From contig NZ_JALHRX010000012.1 in assembly GCF_023952475.1 (NCBI RefSeq), positions 62,001-126,000 of the forward strand: a DNA stretch of 64,000 nt, read 5' to 3'. The translations under genes and the position numbers were made by a program. This stretch comes from Cupriavidus sp. WGlv3. GTDB taxonomy: Bacteria > Pseudomonadota > Gammaproteobacteria > Burkholderiales > Burkholderiaceae. The notes under the pieces are model-generated. The model saw only the letters and a list, made by a program, of their open reading frames with translations, made no database searches and was not told the DNA's origin. This document shows, in pieces, positions 25,715-35,695 of this stretch (position 1 is its first letter; the number at the start of each line of letters is the position of its first letter).

Positions 25715-27052
25715 ATGAACCCAACCGAAATGGAAAGCCTGCCGATCCGCCGGCTCGATTCCAGCGAGCCGGGCTTTGCCGAGGCACTGCGTCAGGTGCT
25801 GGCCTTCGAGGCCGGCGAGGACGAGGCCATCGATCGCGCCGCCGCGCAGATCCTGGCCGACGTGAAGTCGCGCGGCGATGCCGCGGTGCTGGAATACACC
25901 CGGCGCTTCGACCGCGTCGAGGCGGCGTCGATGGGCGCGCTCGAGGTGTCGCAGCAGCAGCTCGAAGCCGCGCTCGAAGACCTCGAGCCCAAGCGCCGCG
26001 CCGCGCTGGAGGCCGCCGCCGCGCGCGTGCGCGCCTACCACGAGAAGCAGAAGATCGAATGCGGCAGCCACAGCTGGGAATACACCGAGGCCGACGGCAC
26101 CATGCTGGGCCAGAAGGTGACCCCGCTGGACCGCGTCGGCATCTATGTGCCGGGCGGCAAGGCCGCCTACCCGTCGTCGGTGCTGATGAATGCGATTCCG
26201 GCGCGCGTGGCGGGCGTCAAGGAAATCATCATGGTCGTGCCCACGCCCGGCGGCGTGCGCAATGAACTGGTGCTGGCCGCGGCGCAGATCGCCGGCGTCG
26301 ACCGCGTGTTCACCATCGGCGGCGCCCAGGCGGTCGGCGCGCTTGCCTACGGCACCGCGACACTGCCGCAGGTCGACAAGATCGTCGGCCCGGGCAATGC
26401 CTACGTGGCCGCGGCCAAGCGCCGGGTGTTCGGCACCGTCGGCATCGACATGATCGCCGGCCCGTCTGAGATCCTGGTGATCTGCGACGGCACCACCGAC
26501 CCCGACTGGGTGGCGATGGACCTGTTCTCGCAGGCCGAGCACGACGAACTGGCGCAGTCGATCCTGCTGTGCCCGGACTCGGACTACATCGCCCGCGTCG
26601 ACGCCAGCATCCAGCGCCAGCTTGGCACCATGCCGCGCCGCGACGTGATCGCCGCTTCGATTTCCGGCCGCGGTGCGCTGGTCAAGGTGCGCGACATGGA
26701 AGAGGCCTGCGAGATCGCCAACGCAATCGCGCCGGAACACCTCGAGATCTCGACCGAGAACCCGCGCCAGTGGAGCGAGAAGATCCGCCACGCCGGCGCC
26801 ATCTTCCTCGGCCGCTATACCAGCGAGTCGCTGGGCGACTACTGCGCCGGCCCCAACCACGTGCTGCCGACCTCGCGCACCGCGCGCTTCTCGTCGCCGC
26901 TGGGCGTCTATGACTTCCAGAAGCGCTCCAGCCTGATCGAGGTGAGCGAGGGCGGCGCGCAGATGCTGGGCCAGATCGCCGCCGAGCTGGCGTATGGCGA
27001 AGGCCTGCAGGCCCACGCCCGCAGCGCGGAATACCGTTTCAAGCGCAGTTGA
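25715..27052 (+). CDS. hisD: Histidinol dehydrogenase
   Basis: This 445-residue zinc enzyme performs the last two steps of histidine synthesis. Family motifs are [20 protein letters not shown], the central [26 protein letters not shown] and the signature around AEHDELAQ, plus the C-terminal [13 protein letters not shown]. It follows hisG by 32 bases. Length is typical. Confidence 0.98.
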   Translation: MNPTEMESLPIRRLDSSEPGFAEALRQVLAFEAGEDEAIDRAAAQILADVKSRGDAAVLEYTRRFDRVEAASMGALEVSQQQLEAALEDLEPKRRAALEAAAARVRAYHEKQKIECGSHSWEYTEADGTMLGQKVTPLDRVGIYVPGGKAAYPSSVLMNAIPARVAGVKEIIMVVPTPGGVRNELVLAAAQIAGVDRVFTIGGAQAVGALAYGTATLPQVDKIVGPGNAYVAAAKRRVFGTVGIDMIAGPSEILVICDGTTDPDWVAMDLFSQAEHDELAQSILLCPDSDYIARVDASIQRQLGTMPRRDVIAASISGRGALVKVRDMEEACEIANAIAPEHLEISTENPRQWSEKIRHAGAIFLGRYTSESLGDYCAGPNHVLPTSRTARFSSPLGVYDFQKRSSLIEVSEGGAQMLGQIAAELAYGEGLQAHARSAEYRFKRS

Positions 27053-27087
27053 GCTACTGAACCAACGCAGTCAAACCTGGAGTTCCC

Positions 27088-28188
27088 ATGTCAGCCGTAG
27101 AGCCCTCCCTGATCGAACGCATCATCCGTGACGACGTGCGCGCCATGGGCGCCTACCACGTGCCGGATTCGCACGGTCTGGTCAAGCTCGACGCGATGGA
27201 GAACCCGTACCGCCTGCCGCCCGCGCTGCGCCAGCAACTGGCCGAGCGCCTGGGCGAAGTCGCGCTGAACCGCTATCCGGTGCCGAGCAGCGAAGCGCTG
27301 CGCGCCGCGCTCAAGCGCGTGATGCAGGTGCCGGCCGGCATGGACGTGCTGCTCGGCAACGGCTCGGACGAGCTTATCAGCATGCTGGCGCTGGCCGCGG
27401 CCAGGCCGGGCGCGAAGGTGATGGCGCCGGTGCCGGGCTTCGTCATGTATGCGATGTCCGCGCAGTTTGCCGGCCTGCAGTTCGTCGGCGTGCCGCTGCG
27501 CGCCGACTTCACGCTGGACCGCGCCGCGATGCTGGCGGCGATGGCCGCGCAGCAGCCCGCCATCATCTATCTGGCCTACCCGAACAACCCTACCGGCAAC
27601 CTGTTCGACGCCGAAGACATGGCGGCCATCATCCGCGCCGCCCAGGGCGAGGTCTGCAACAGCCTGGTGGTGGTCGACGAAGCCTACCAGCCGTTCGCCC
27701 AGCACAGCTGGATGCCGCGCCTGACTGACTTCGGCAACCTGCTGGTGATGCGCACCGTATCGAAGCTCGGCCTGGCCGGCATCCGCCTGGGCTACCTGGC
27801 CGGCGCGCCGGAATGGCTGGCGCAGCTGGACAAGGTGCGCCCGCCCTACAACGTCAACGTGCTGACCGAGGCCGCCGCGCTGTTCGCGCTCGAGCATGTG
27901 GCGGTGCTGGACGAACAGGCCGCGCAACTGCGGGCCGAACGTACGCGCGTGGCCGACGGCATGGCCGCGCAGCCGGGGGTCACCGTGTTCCCCAGCGCCG
28001 CCAACTTCCTGCTGGTGCGCGTGCCGGATGCCGCACAGACCTTCGAGCGCCTGCTGGCGCGGAAGGTATTGATCAAGAACGTGAGTAAAATGCACCCGTT
28101 GCTGGCCAATTGTCTGCGCGTCACGGTCAGCACGCCCGAAGAAAACGCGCAGTTCCTTGAGGCATTCGCAGCTTCGCTGCAGGATTAA
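27088..28188 (+). CDS. hisC: Histidinol-phosphate aminotransferase
   Basis: This 366-residue PLP enzyme is a fold type I aminotransferase. The PLP-lysine region is [15 protein letters not shown], with NNPTGNLF and [11 protein letters not shown] forming the cofactor pocket. It converts imidazole-acetol phosphate to histidinol phosphate. A GGAG precedes the ATG, and hisB begins four bases after the stop. Confidence 0.97.
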
Positions 28189-28192
28189 CACC

Positions 28193-28780
28193 ATGCGTGT
28201 TGCAGAGGTCACCCGCAATACTTCGGAAACGCAGATTCGCGTTTCCCTGAATCTCGACGGCAGCGGCCGCCAGAAGCTGGCGTCGGGCGTGCCGTTCCTC
28301 GACCACATGCTGGACCAGATCGCCCGGCATGGCATGTTCGACCTGGAGGTCGAAGCCACCGGCGACACGCATATCGACGACCACCATACGGTGGAAGACG
28401 TAGGCATTACGCTCGGCCAGGCAGTGGCCAGGGCCATCGGCGACAAGAAGGGCATCACCCGCTACGGCCACAGCTACGTGCCGCTGGACGAATGCCTGTC
28501 GCGCGTGGTGATCGATTTCTCCGGCCGCCCGGGGCTGGAGTTCCACGTTCCGTTCACGCGCGCGCGCGTGGGCAGCTTCGACGTGGACCTGACCATCGAG
28601 TTCTTCCGCGGCTTCGTCAACCATGCCGGCGTGACCCTGCATATCGACAACCTGCGCGGCATCAACGCCCATCACCAGTGCGAGACCGTGTTCAAGGCCT
28701 TTGGCCGGGCGCTGCGCATGGCGGTGGAGCTTGACCCGCGCGCGGCCAATACGATCCCGTCGACCAAGGGTACGCTCTGA
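28193..28780 (+). CDS. hisB: Imidazoleglycerol-phosphate dehydratase
   Basis: This 195-residue monofunctional IGPD lacks the N-terminal phosphatase domain found in enterobacterial HisB. The two metal-binding repeats are seen as [16 protein letters not shown] and [17 protein letters not shown]. The start at 28193 ([10 protein letters not shown]) is preferred over 28157, which lies within hisC. A separate histidinol-phosphate phosphatase must act elsewhere, because none is encoded in this cluster. Confidence 0.97.
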
Positions 28781-28868
28781 GCTTGCTGAAACCGTAGGCG
28801 TGCCGGCTGGTTGCGGCGCCCGCTGACCTTCCCCGAACCCGGCCAGCGATGCTGGCGACCCGCAACCA

Positions 28869-29492
28869 ATGGATACGCTCAAGTCGTTTATCTCGCTGCT
28901 GGCGCTGATCAACCCGATCGGGGCGATCCCGTTCTTCATCAGCCTGACCACCCAGCAGACTGAAGCGGAAAAGCGGCATACCATCAAGATCGCGTCGATC
29001 TCGGTGGCGATCGTGGTGGCGGTGTCGGCGTTGCTGGGTCAGCAGATCATCGAGTTCTTCAATATCTCGGTGGCATCGCTGCAGGTGGGCGGCGGGCTCA
29101 TCATGATCATGATGGCCATGAACATGCTGAATGCGCAAACCAGTCGCACCAAGGCCACGCCGGAAGAAGAGGACGAGGCCGAGGTAAAGTCCAGCATTGC
29201 GGTGGTGCCGCTGGCGCTGCCGCTGCTGACCGGGCCGGGCTCGATCAGCACAGTGATCGTCTATGCCGGCAAGACCCAGCACTGGTACCAGTTGCTGATC
29301 CTGGTGGGCATCGGCGCGCTGCTGGGCTCCGTGGTGTATCTGGTGTTCCGCGCGGCGGACCCGATCGCCCGGGTGATCGGGCGCACCGGCATCAATATCG
29401 GCACGCGCCTGATGGGCTTGATCCTGTCGGCGCTGGCCGTGGAATTCATCGTGGACGGGCTGAAGACATTGTTGCCTGTTTTGAAATCATGA
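28869..29492 (+). CDS. MarC-family integral membrane protein
   Basis: This 207-residue protein has six predicted membrane segments and the MarC/YhgN signature [15 protein letters not shown] near the N-terminus. The middle loop is charged ([12 protein letters not shown]). The family's function is not established; the original multiple-antibiotic-resistance link was not upheld. It sits between hisB and hisH on the same strand, and its TGA overlaps the hisH ATG, so it is a passenger in the his operon. Confidence 0.9.
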   Translation: MDTLKSFISLLALINPIGAIPFFISLTTQQTEAEKRHTIKIASISVAIVVAVSALLGQQIIEFFNISVASLQVGGGLIMIMMAMNMLNAQTSRTKATPEEEDEAEVKSSIAVVPLALPLLTGPGSISTVIVYAGKTQHWYQLLILVGIGALLGSVVYLVFRAADPIARVIGRTGINIGTRLMGLILSALAVEFIVDGLKTLLPVLKS

Positions 29493-30142
29493 CTACCATA
29501 GCAATTGTGGATTACGGCATGGGCAACCTGCGCTCGGTGGCGCAGGCGCTGCGTGCCGCGGCGCCGGAAGCCGATGTCCGGGTCGTGGATGCGCCCGAAG
29601 GCATCCGCTCGGCGGACCGCGTGGTGCTGCCGGGCCAGGGCGCGATGCCCGACTGCATGTCGGCGCTGGGCGCGTCCGGGCTGCAGCAAGCGGTGGTCGA
29701 GGCCGCCGCGAGCAAGCCGATGCTGGGCGTGTGCGTGGGCGAGCAGATGCTGTTCGAGTTCAGCACTGAAACCCGGGCCGGCACGGATCGCACCGCGGCG
29801 CTCGGCCTGATGCCCGGACAGGTGGTGCGCTTCGCGCTGGATGGCATGACCCAGCCCGACGGCTCGCGTTTCAAGGTGCCGCAGATGGGCTGGAACCGGG
29901 TGCGCCAGGCCAGGCCGCACCCGCTGTGGAGCGGCATCCCGGACGACAGCTGGTTCTATTTCGTCCACAGCTACTATGTGCAGGCGCAGGATCCGGCCCA
30001 TATTGCCGGCGAAACGGAATACGGAGTCGTGTTTACCAGCGCGGTAGCGCGCGATAATATTTTCGCGACGCAGTTCCACCCCGAAAAAAGCGCGGCCATG
30101 GGCCTGCAGCTGTACCGGAACTTCGTCCACTGGAATCCCTGA
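29489..30142 (+). CDS. hisH: Imidazole glycerol phosphate synthase, glutaminase subunit
   Basis: This 217-residue class I glutamine amidotransferase supplies ammonia to HisF. The nucleophile is Cys82 in GVCVGEQML, and the His-Glu pair is in [10 protein letters not shown] near the C-terminus. Its ATG overlaps the marC-like stop. A 156-base gap to hisA contains a GC hairpin without a T-run. Confidence 0.97.
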   Translation: MTTIAIVDYGMGNLRSVAQALRAAAPEADVRVVDAPEGIRSADRVVLPGQGAMPDCMSALGASGLQQAVVEAAASKPMLGVCVGEQMLFEFSTETRAGTDRTAALGLMPGQVVRFALDGMTQPDGSRFKVPQMGWNRVRQARPHPLWSGIPDDSWFYFVHSYYVQAQDPAHIAGETEYGVVFTSAVARDNIFATQFHPEKSAAMGLQLYRNFVHWNP

Positions 30143-30241
30143 AGCGCAGCTTGCCGATTCGCGAATCGCTTGTTTACCCGTTGCTCGACCGCTAACCGAC
30201 CCGGCACCTGACCCGTTTCCGATCGACTATCGACCCGACCT

Positions 30242-30259
30242 GACCGGCACGCGCCGGTC
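30242..30259 (+). repeat. Small hairpin between hisH and hisA
   Basis: GACCGGC and GCCGGTC are separated by four bases, with no T-run after them. It could affect mRNA processing within the his operon, or be incidental in a GC-rich gap. Confidence 0.3.
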
Positions 30260-30298
30260 TCGCTCAATCTCACTCACTCAACCACGCTCGTCACGCAT

Positions 30299-31045
30299 AT
30301 GTTGCTCATTCCGGCCATCGACCTGAAGGACGGTCAGTGTGTACGCCTCAAACAAGGCGACATGGACCAGGCCACCGTCTTTTCCGAAGATCCCGCCGCC
30401 ATGGCACGCCACTGGGTGCAGCAGGGCGCCCGCCGCCTGCACCTGGTGGACCTGAACGGCGCGTTCGTGGGCAAGCCCCGCAACGAGGCCGCCATCAAGG
30501 CCATCATCGCCGAAGTCGGCGACGAGATCCCGGTGCAGCTGGGCGGCGGCATCCGCGACCTGAACACCATCGAGCGCTGGCTGGACGACGGGCTCTCGTA
30601 CGTCATCATCGGCACCGCGGCGGTGAAAAACCCGGGGTTCCTGAAGGACGCCTGCTCGGCCTTCGGCGGCCATATCATCGTCGGGCTCGATGCCAAGGAT
30701 GGCAAGGTGGCCACCGACGGCTGGAGCAAGCTGACCGGCCACGAGGTGGCGGACCTGGCGCGCAAATACGAAGACTACGGCGTCGAGGCCATCATCTACA
30801 CCGACATCGGCCGCGACGGCATGCTGCAGGGGATCAATATCGATGCCACCGTCAAGCTGGCGCAATCGATGTCGATCCCGGTGATCGCCAGCGGCGGGCT
30901 GTCCAACCTGGCCGATATCGACAACCTGTGCGCGGTCGAAGGCGAGGGCGTGGAAGGGGTCATCTGCGGCCGCGCGATCTATTCCGGCGACCTCAACTTT
31001 GCCGACGCGCAGGCGCTTGCGGACAAGCTGCGCAACGGGCAATAA
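30299..31045 (+). CDS. hisA: ProFAR isomerase
   Basis: This 248-residue (beta-alpha)8 enzyme isomerises ProFAR to PRFAR. The catalytic Asp8 is in IPAIDLKDG and the second Asp is in [10 protein letters not shown]. The phosphate-binding sites GGGIRD and ASGGLS are visible. The ATG lies in a CATATG context without a strong Shine-Dalgarno. HisF follows 69 bases later. Confidence 0.97.
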   Translation: MLLIPAIDLKDGQCVRLKQGDMDQATVFSEDPAAMARHWVQQGARRLHLVDLNGAFVGKPRNEAAIKAIIAEVGDEIPVQLGGGIRDLNTIERWLDDGLSYVIIGTAAVKNPGFLKDACSAFGGHIIVGLDAKDGKVATDGWSKLTGHEVADLARKYEDYGVEAIIYTDIGRDGMLQGINIDATVKLAQSMSIPVIASGGLSNLADIDNLCAVEGEGVEGVICGRAIYSGDLNFADAQALADKLRNGQ

Positions 31046-31114
31046 GCAACGGCGCCGCGGGGCGCGGCCGCCTGGCCGCTGCCGGCACGGCAGCGGTGGC
31101 GGACAAGGAATCTC

Positions 31115-31885
31115 ATGCTAGCCAAACGTATCATCCCCTGCCTGGACGTGACCAACGGGCGGGTGGTCAAGGGCGTCAACTTTGTCGAGCTGCGCGACGC
31201 GGGCGATCCCGTGGAAATCGCGCGCCGCTATGACGAGCAGGGCGCCGACGAAATCACATTCCTGGACATCACCGCGACCAGCGACGGGCGCGACCTGATG
31301 CTGCATATCATCGAGGACGTCGCCTCCCAGGTGTTCATCCCGCTGACGGTGGGCGGCGGCGTGCGCACCGTCGAAGACGTGCGCCGGCTGCTCAATGCCG
31401 GCGCCGACAAGATCAGCGTCAATTCGTCGGCGATTGCCAATCCGCAACTGGTGTCGGACGCTACCGCGCGCTATGGCTCGCAGTGCATCGTGGTGGCGAT
31501 CGACGCCAAGCGCAGCTCCGCCCCGGGCGAAGCGCCGCGCTGGGAAGTCTTTACCCATGGCGGGCGCAAGGCAACCGGGCTGGATGCGGTGCAATGGGCG
31601 CGAGAGATGGCGACCCGCGGCGCGGGCGAGATCCTGCTGACCAGCATGGACCGCGACGGCACCAAGAGCGGCTTCGACCTGGAGCTGACGCGGGCGGTCA
31701 GCGATGCGGTGCCGGTGCCGGTGATCGCCTCGGGCGGCGTCGGCGGCCTGCAGGACCTGGCCGACGGCATCACCCAGGGCCGCGCCGACGCAGTGCTGGC
31801 CGCCAGCATCTTCCACTACGGCCAACATACCGTGGGCGAAGCCAAGGCATTCATGGCCCGCGAGGGCATTCCGGTGCGGATCTGA
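31115..31885 (+). CDS. hisF: Imidazole glycerol phosphate synthase, cyclase subunit
   Basis: This 256-residue barrel partner of HisH has Asp11 in [14 protein letters not shown] and the second catalytic Asp in VAIDAKRS. Phosphate-binding GGGVRT and ASGGVGG motifs are present. It closes the imidazole ring and releases AICAR. HisI starts two bases after its stop. Confidence 0.98.
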   Translation: MLAKRIIPCLDVTNGRVVKGVNFVELRDAGDPVEIARRYDEQGADEITFLDITATSDGRDLMLHIIEDVASQVFIPLTVGGGVRTVEDVRRLLNAGADKISVNSSAIANPQLVSDATARYGSQCIVVAIDAKRSSAPGEAPRWEVFTHGGRKATGLDAVQWAREMATRGAGEILLTSMDRDGTKSGFDLELTRAVSDAVPVPVIASGGVGGLQDLADGITQGRADAVLAASIFHYGQHTVGEAKAFMAREGIPVRI

Positions 31886-31887
31886 TC

Positions 31888-32292
31888 ATGCCGAAGAAGT
31901 GGCTCAACAAGGTTAAGTGGGACGACAACGGCCTGGTGCCGGTGATCGTGCAGGAAGTCGGCTCGAACGACGTGCTGATGTTTGCGTTCATGAACCGCGA
32001 AGCGCTGCTGCGCACCGTGGAGCTGGGCGAGGCCGTGTTCTGGTCGCGCTCGCGCAAGCGCCTGTGGCACAAGGGCGAAGAATCGGGCCATGTGCAGAAG
32101 GTGCACGAGATCCGCCTGGACTGCGATGAAGACGTGGTGCTGCTGAAGGTGACGCAAATCGACAGCATCGCCTGCCATACCGGGCGCCATTCCTGCTTCT
32201 TCCAGAAATTCGAGGGCGATGCGGATGCCGGCGACTGGCAGACCGTCGAGCCGGTGCTGAAGGACCCTGCCCAGATCTACACCAAGCCATGA
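31888..32292 (+). CDS. hisI: Phosphoribosyl-AMP cyclohydrolase
   Basis: This 134-residue monofunctional HisI is not fused to HisE, as is usual in Burkholderiales. Metal-binding stretches are [12 protein letters not shown] and [10 protein letters not shown]. The start [13 protein letters not shown] at 31888 is chosen although the frame is open much further upstream. The stop overlaps the hisE start. Confidence 0.97.
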   Translation: MPKKWLNKVKWDDNGLVPVIVQEVGSNDVLMFAFMNREALLRTVELGEAVFWSRSRKRLWHKGEESGHVQKVHEIRLDCDEDVVLLKVTQIDSIACHTGRHSCFFQKFEGDADAGDWQTVEPVLKDPAQIYTKP

Positions 32293-32660
32293 GCGACAAC
32301 GCACTCAGCAGCAACGATGTCCTGGCGCGCCTGGCCGAGGTGCTGGAATCGCGCAAGCCCGCCAATGGCGGCGACCCCGACAAGTCCTACGTGGCGCGCC
32401 TGTTCAGCAAGGGCGACGACGCCATCCTGAAGAAGATCGGCGAGGAAGCCACCGAGACCGTGATGGCCGCCAAGGACGCGCGCGCCGCCGGCGAAAGCGG
32501 CGCCGCGGCCGGCAAGGTGGTCTATGAAGTGGCCGACCTGTGGTTCCACAGCATGGTGCTGCTGGCAAACTTCGGCCTGACGCCGGCTGACGTGGTCAAC
32601 GAGCTGGCGCGGCGCGAAGGGCTGTCCGGCATGGAAGAAAAGGCCCGGCGCAAGGACTAG
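32289..32660 (+). CDS. hisE: Phosphoribosyl-ATP pyrophosphatase
   Basis: This 123-residue all-alpha MazG-like enzyme performs the second step of histidine synthesis. The core is [31 protein letters not shown], followed by the [12 protein letters not shown] helix. It overlaps hisI at ATGA. A GC hairpin at 32687-32704 follows, without a T-run, so read-through into the next genes is possible. Confidence 0.96.
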   Translation: MSDNALSSNDVLARLAEVLESRKPANGGDPDKSYVARLFSKGDDAILKKIGEEATETVMAAKDARAAGESGAAAGKVVYEVADLWFHSMVLLANFGLTPADVVNELARREGLSGMEEKARRKD

Positions 32661-32722
32661 CCGGCGCGGGTGCCGGCCGGTTTCCCGCCTGCCGCAAGGC
32701 AGGCTTCCAACCGAGGGCGATT

Positions 32723-33112
32723 ATGGCGAACGACTACACCGGGCAGGTCACCACTCCCAGCGGCGAACAGCTGGGGAGCCTGCGCAAGCTGCTGCACATC
32801 CTGTACGCGCTGTATGCGATCTTCTGGCTCACCGGCGGCATCACCGCCCTGATCGCCATCGTGATCGACTACGTCAAGCGCGATGACGCCCGCGGCTCGC
32901 TGTATGCCTCGCACTTCGCCTGGCAGATCCGCTCGTTCTGGTGGTCGGTGGCCTGGGGCGTGCTGGGCGGGGTGCTGTTCGCGACAGTCGTACTGATGCC
33001 GCTGGCCTTTGCCGTGTGGGGCGTGCTGTCGCTGTGGATGCTGTATCGTATCGTCAAGGGCTGGCTGTATCTGAACGACAGCAAGCCGATGTACCCGGAC
33101 CAGCAGTTCTGA
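32723..33112 (+). CDS. Small DUF4870-like membrane protein
   Basis: This 129-residue protein has three hydrophobic segments (about 26-54, 73-101 and 97-113) and short polar ends. The pattern YVKRDDARGSLYASHFAWQIRSFWW resembles DUF4870 family proteins. Function is unknown. It is placed between hisE and the HIT gene, as is common in this group. A CGAGGGCGA stretch lies upstream of the ATG. Confidence 0.82.
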   Translation: MANDYTGQVTTPSGEQLGSLRKLLHILYALYAIFWLTGGITALIAIVIDYVKRDDARGSLYASHFAWQIRSFWWSVAWGVLGGVLFATVVLMPLAFAVWGVLSLWMLYRIVKGWLYLNDSKPMYPDQQF

Positions 33113-33181
33113 TGTCGGGATGCCGGGCAGCCTGATGCACGAGGTGGCCATTGGTGTCGCGGCCGTCGCAATGAAATTTTC

Positions 33182-33538
33182 ATGAACGCTCAGGATAATT
33201 GCATCTTCTGCAAGATCGTGGCCGGCCAGCTGCCGTCGAACAAAGTCTATGAAGACGACGACATGCTGGCTTTCCACGATATCCATCCCAAGGCCCCGGT
33301 ACACTTGCTGGTCATTCCCAAGACACATGTCGACTCGTTGGCCGATTGCGGCGCCGGCGAAGGAGAGCTGCTTGCTAGAATGATGCTGAAGGTGCCAGAA
33401 CTGGCGCGCGCGGCCGGCTGCTCCAACGGCTTCCGGACGGTGATCAACACCGGCCCGGACGGCGGACAGGAGGTCTACCACCTGCACCTGCATGTGCTTG
33501 GTGGACCGCGCCACGCCTGGAAGGGACCGCTGCCCTGA
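33182..33538 (+). CDS. HIT-family nucleotide-binding protein (HinT-like)
   Basis: This 118-residue protein has the histidine triad HLHLHV (H100, H102, H104) and the usual N-terminal CIFCKIVAGQLPS. HinT enzymes hydrolyse nucleoside phosphoramidates. The triad gene commonly lies between hisE and tatA in beta-proteobacteria, which fits here. A 147-base gap follows before tatA. Confidence 0.93.
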   Translation: MNAQDNCIFCKIVAGQLPSNKVYEDDDMLAFHDIHPKAPVHLLVIPKTHVDSLADCGAGEGELLARMMLKVPELARAAGCSNGFRTVINTGPDGGQEVYHLHLHVLGGPRHAWKGPLP

Positions 33539-33685
33539 CCAGGCAGCCTTGGCAGGGGAGTGTCCGCGGCGGCAACGCCCGGGCAGAAGCTGCGCCGGCA
33601 ACCGTCGCCCGGCGCGGCCATCAAGGGACGGAACAACGGGTCCGGGCATCAATGATTGCGCCCGCGGCTGCATCAGGAGCAAGAA

Positions 33686-33916
33686 ATGGGTTCGTTTAGC
33701 ATTTGGCACTGGCTGATCGTGCTGGTGATCGTCATGCTGGTGTTCGGCACCAAGAAGCTGCGCAATATGGGCCAGGACCTGGGTGGCGCGGTCAAGGGCT
33801 TCAAGGACGGCATGAAGGACGGCGAGGACAAGAGCGCCCAGCCGGCCGCGTCCAAGGAACTGCGCGATTCCACCACCATCGACGTCGACGCCAAGGAAAA
33901 GTCCCGCCAGCAATAA
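33686..33916 (+). CDS. tatA: TatA, twin-arginine translocase subunit
   Basis: This 76-residue protein has one N-terminal membrane helix (about 5-22, [17 protein letters not shown]), an [14 protein letters not shown] amphipathic helix and a charged tail. It oligomerises to form the Tat pore. ATG 33686 is preceded by AGGAGCAAGAA. The in-frame ATG at 33656 is unlikely. Confidence 0.95.
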   Translation: MGSFSIWHWLIVLVIVMLVFGTKKLRNMGQDLGGAVKGFKDGMKDGEDKSAQPAASKELRDSTTIDVDAKEKSRQQ

Positions 33917-34010
33917 GTCGGCGGTGTGCCGTCCCTCCCACGCAAACTTCGCTGCCGCGTGTCATTGCGCGTCCGCGCTATTCCGCATGTTGTCCGCATG
34001 ATGTGTCCGC

Positions 34011-34532
34011 ATGATTGATCTCGGCATTTCCAAGCTGGCGCTGATCGGCGCCGTGGCACTGATCGTGATCGGTCCCGAGCGGCTGCCCAAGGTCGCGCGC
34101 ACGGTGGGCGCGCTGGTCGGCCGCGCGCAGCGCTACATCAACGACGTCAAGGCCGAGGTCAGCCGCGAGGTCGAACTGGAAGAACTGCGCAAGATGCGCA
34201 CGGAATTCGAGGACGCCGCGCGCGATGTCGAGCGCACCATCCATAAGGAAGTCAGCGAGCAGACTCAGTCGCTCAACGAAGCCCTCGGCGGCGCCGAAAC
34301 CGGCGCAGCCAGCGGCGCCGGCGGCAGCAGCGACGCCAGCGGGGGCTTCGTGCCCAGCTGGGATGCGGCGCACAAGGCGCACAACGGACGCAAGAGCTGG
34401 CGCGTCAAGCAGGGCGCGCGTCCGCTGTGGTTCAAGCGCCAGCACAATGTCCGCGTCTGGGTGCAGTCGGGCGCGGCGCGCGTCAAGCGGCACCGGCCGG
34501 CGCGCCGGCCTTCCCGTTCCTTCTTCGAATAA
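34011..34532 (+). CDS. tatB: TatB, twin-arginine translocase subunit
   Basis: This 173-residue protein has a short membrane helix (about 3-20) with the conserved IGPERLPKVARTVG, then a long amphipathic region (YINDVKAEVSREVELEELRKMRTEFE). The C-terminal third is variable and basic. TatB with TatC recognises twin-arginine signal peptides. It lies between tatA and tatC on the same strand. Confidence 0.94.
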   Translation: MIDLGISKLALIGAVALIVIGPERLPKVARTVGALVGRAQRYINDVKAEVSREVELEELRKMRTEFEDAARDVERTIHKEVSEQTQSLNEALGGAETGAASGAGGSSDASGGFVPSWDAAHKAHNGRKSWRVKQGARPLWFKRQHNVRVWVQSGAARVKRHRPARRPSRSFFE

Positions 34533-34656
34533 GCATGGCGCGCGGCGAATTCCTGCCGGCCGTGGTGGCCGCTGTCGTTGTGTCCGCCTCCCCACGCCGC
34601 CACGTTGCGGTTTCATCGATCCACTTGCCAGCCCTCCCGGCTGAGCGGTTCACGCC

Positions 34657-35463
34657 ATGAGCGACACCCGGTCCTCCGATCCCCAAGACCCGCAAGACGA
34701 GTCGCAGCAGGAAACCTTTATCTCCCACCTGATCGAGTTGCGCCAGCGACTGGTCAAGGCGGTGGCCGGCATCATCGTGGTGTTCGTCTCGCTGGTCTAC
34801 TGGGCACCGGTCATCTTCAACCTGTTCTCCGCGCCGCTGATGGAATCGCTGCCCAAGGGCGGCAAGATGATCGTCACGGATGTGACCGGCTCGTTCTTCG
34901 TGCCGATGAAGGTGACCTTGCTGGTGGCGTTCCTGATCGCGCTGCCGTGGGTGCTGTACCAGGTCTGGCAATTTGTCGCGCCCGGCCTGTACCAGCATGA
35001 GAAGCGCCTGATCCTGCCGCTGGTATCGAGCAGTTATTTCCTGTTCCTGTGCGGCGTGGCATTTGCGTATTTTCTGGTGTTTCCCACGGTGTTCCATTTC
35101 ATGGCGCACTACAACGCGCCGCTGGGGGCGGAGATGTCCACCGACATCGACAAATACCTCAGCTTCGCCATGACCACGTTCCTGGCTTTCGGCATTACCT
35201 TCGAAGTGCCGGTGGTGGTGATCGTGCTGGTGCGGTTCGGCGTGGTGGAACTGGAAAAGCTCAAGCAGATCCGCCCCTATGTGATCGTCGGGGCCTTCAT
35301 CATTGCCGCCATCGTCACGCCGCCGGACGTGCTGTCGCAACTGCTGCTCGCGGTTCCTCTCGTGGCGCTCTATGAACTTGGGCTGATCCTGGCCCGTTTC
35401 ATCGGCCGCCCGGCAGCCCAAGAGGCCACTTCCGCAGAAACACAGCCCGACGAATCGCGCTGA
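34657..35463 (+). CDS. tatC: TatC, twin-arginine translocase subunit
   Basis: This 268-residue protein has six membrane segments and the family motifs FISHLIELRQRLVKA near the N-terminus and FAFGITFEVPVVV-like in the fourth segment (FLAFGITFEVPVV). It is the receptor for Tat signal peptides. The C-terminal tail is short and acidic. Two probable substrates in this window are PetA and the TRAP binding protein. Confidence 0.97.
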   Translation: MSDTRSSDPQDPQDESQQETFISHLIELRQRLVKAVAGIIVVFVSLVYWAPVIFNLFSAPLMESLPKGGKMIVTDVTGSFFVPMKVTLLVAFLIALPWVLYQVWQFVAPGLYQHEKRLILPLVSSSYFLFLCGVAFAYFLVFPTVFHFMAHYNAPLGAEMSTDIDKYLSFAMTTFLAFGITFEVPVVVIVLVRFGVVELEKLKQIRPYVIVGAFIIAAIVTPPDVLSQLLLAVPLVALYELGLILARFIGRPAAQEATSAETQPDESR

Positions 35464-35525
35464 AGCAGGCTTTTTCGCAGGCTGGGTACTCGAATGCACC
35501 AAAATGGGGATTTCCGACCGCATTC

Positions 35526-35545
35526 TTGTTGCTCCCTGACAACAA
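35526..35545. repeat. Short inverted repeat between tatC and the porin gene
   Basis: TTGTTG (35526-35531) and CAACAA (35540-35545) are separated by eight bases. It lies upstream of the predicted porin promoter and could be an operator. It could also be chance. Confidence 0.3.
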
Positions 35546-35581
35546 AAACCGCCAGTCAGCATGGTTTACGCCGAAAAAGCC

Positions 35582-35611
35582 TTCTGACGGCCGGGGGGGC
35601 TGGCACATAAT
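35582..35611 (+). promoter_or_regulatory. Predicted sigma-70-type promoter of the porin gene
   Basis: TTCTGA (35582-35587) and CATAAT (35606-35611) are separated by 18 bases, and a TG lies four bases before the -10. The predicted start near 35618 leaves a leader of about 78 bases before the porin ATG. The match is moderate. Confidence 0.5.
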
Positions 35612-35695
35612 ACGCAGCAGACGTGAATGTAAATGCGTCGCCCAAGCACTTGGGCAACCAAGATTTCCCAATCAGTTGACAAGGAAAGTGTCGAT

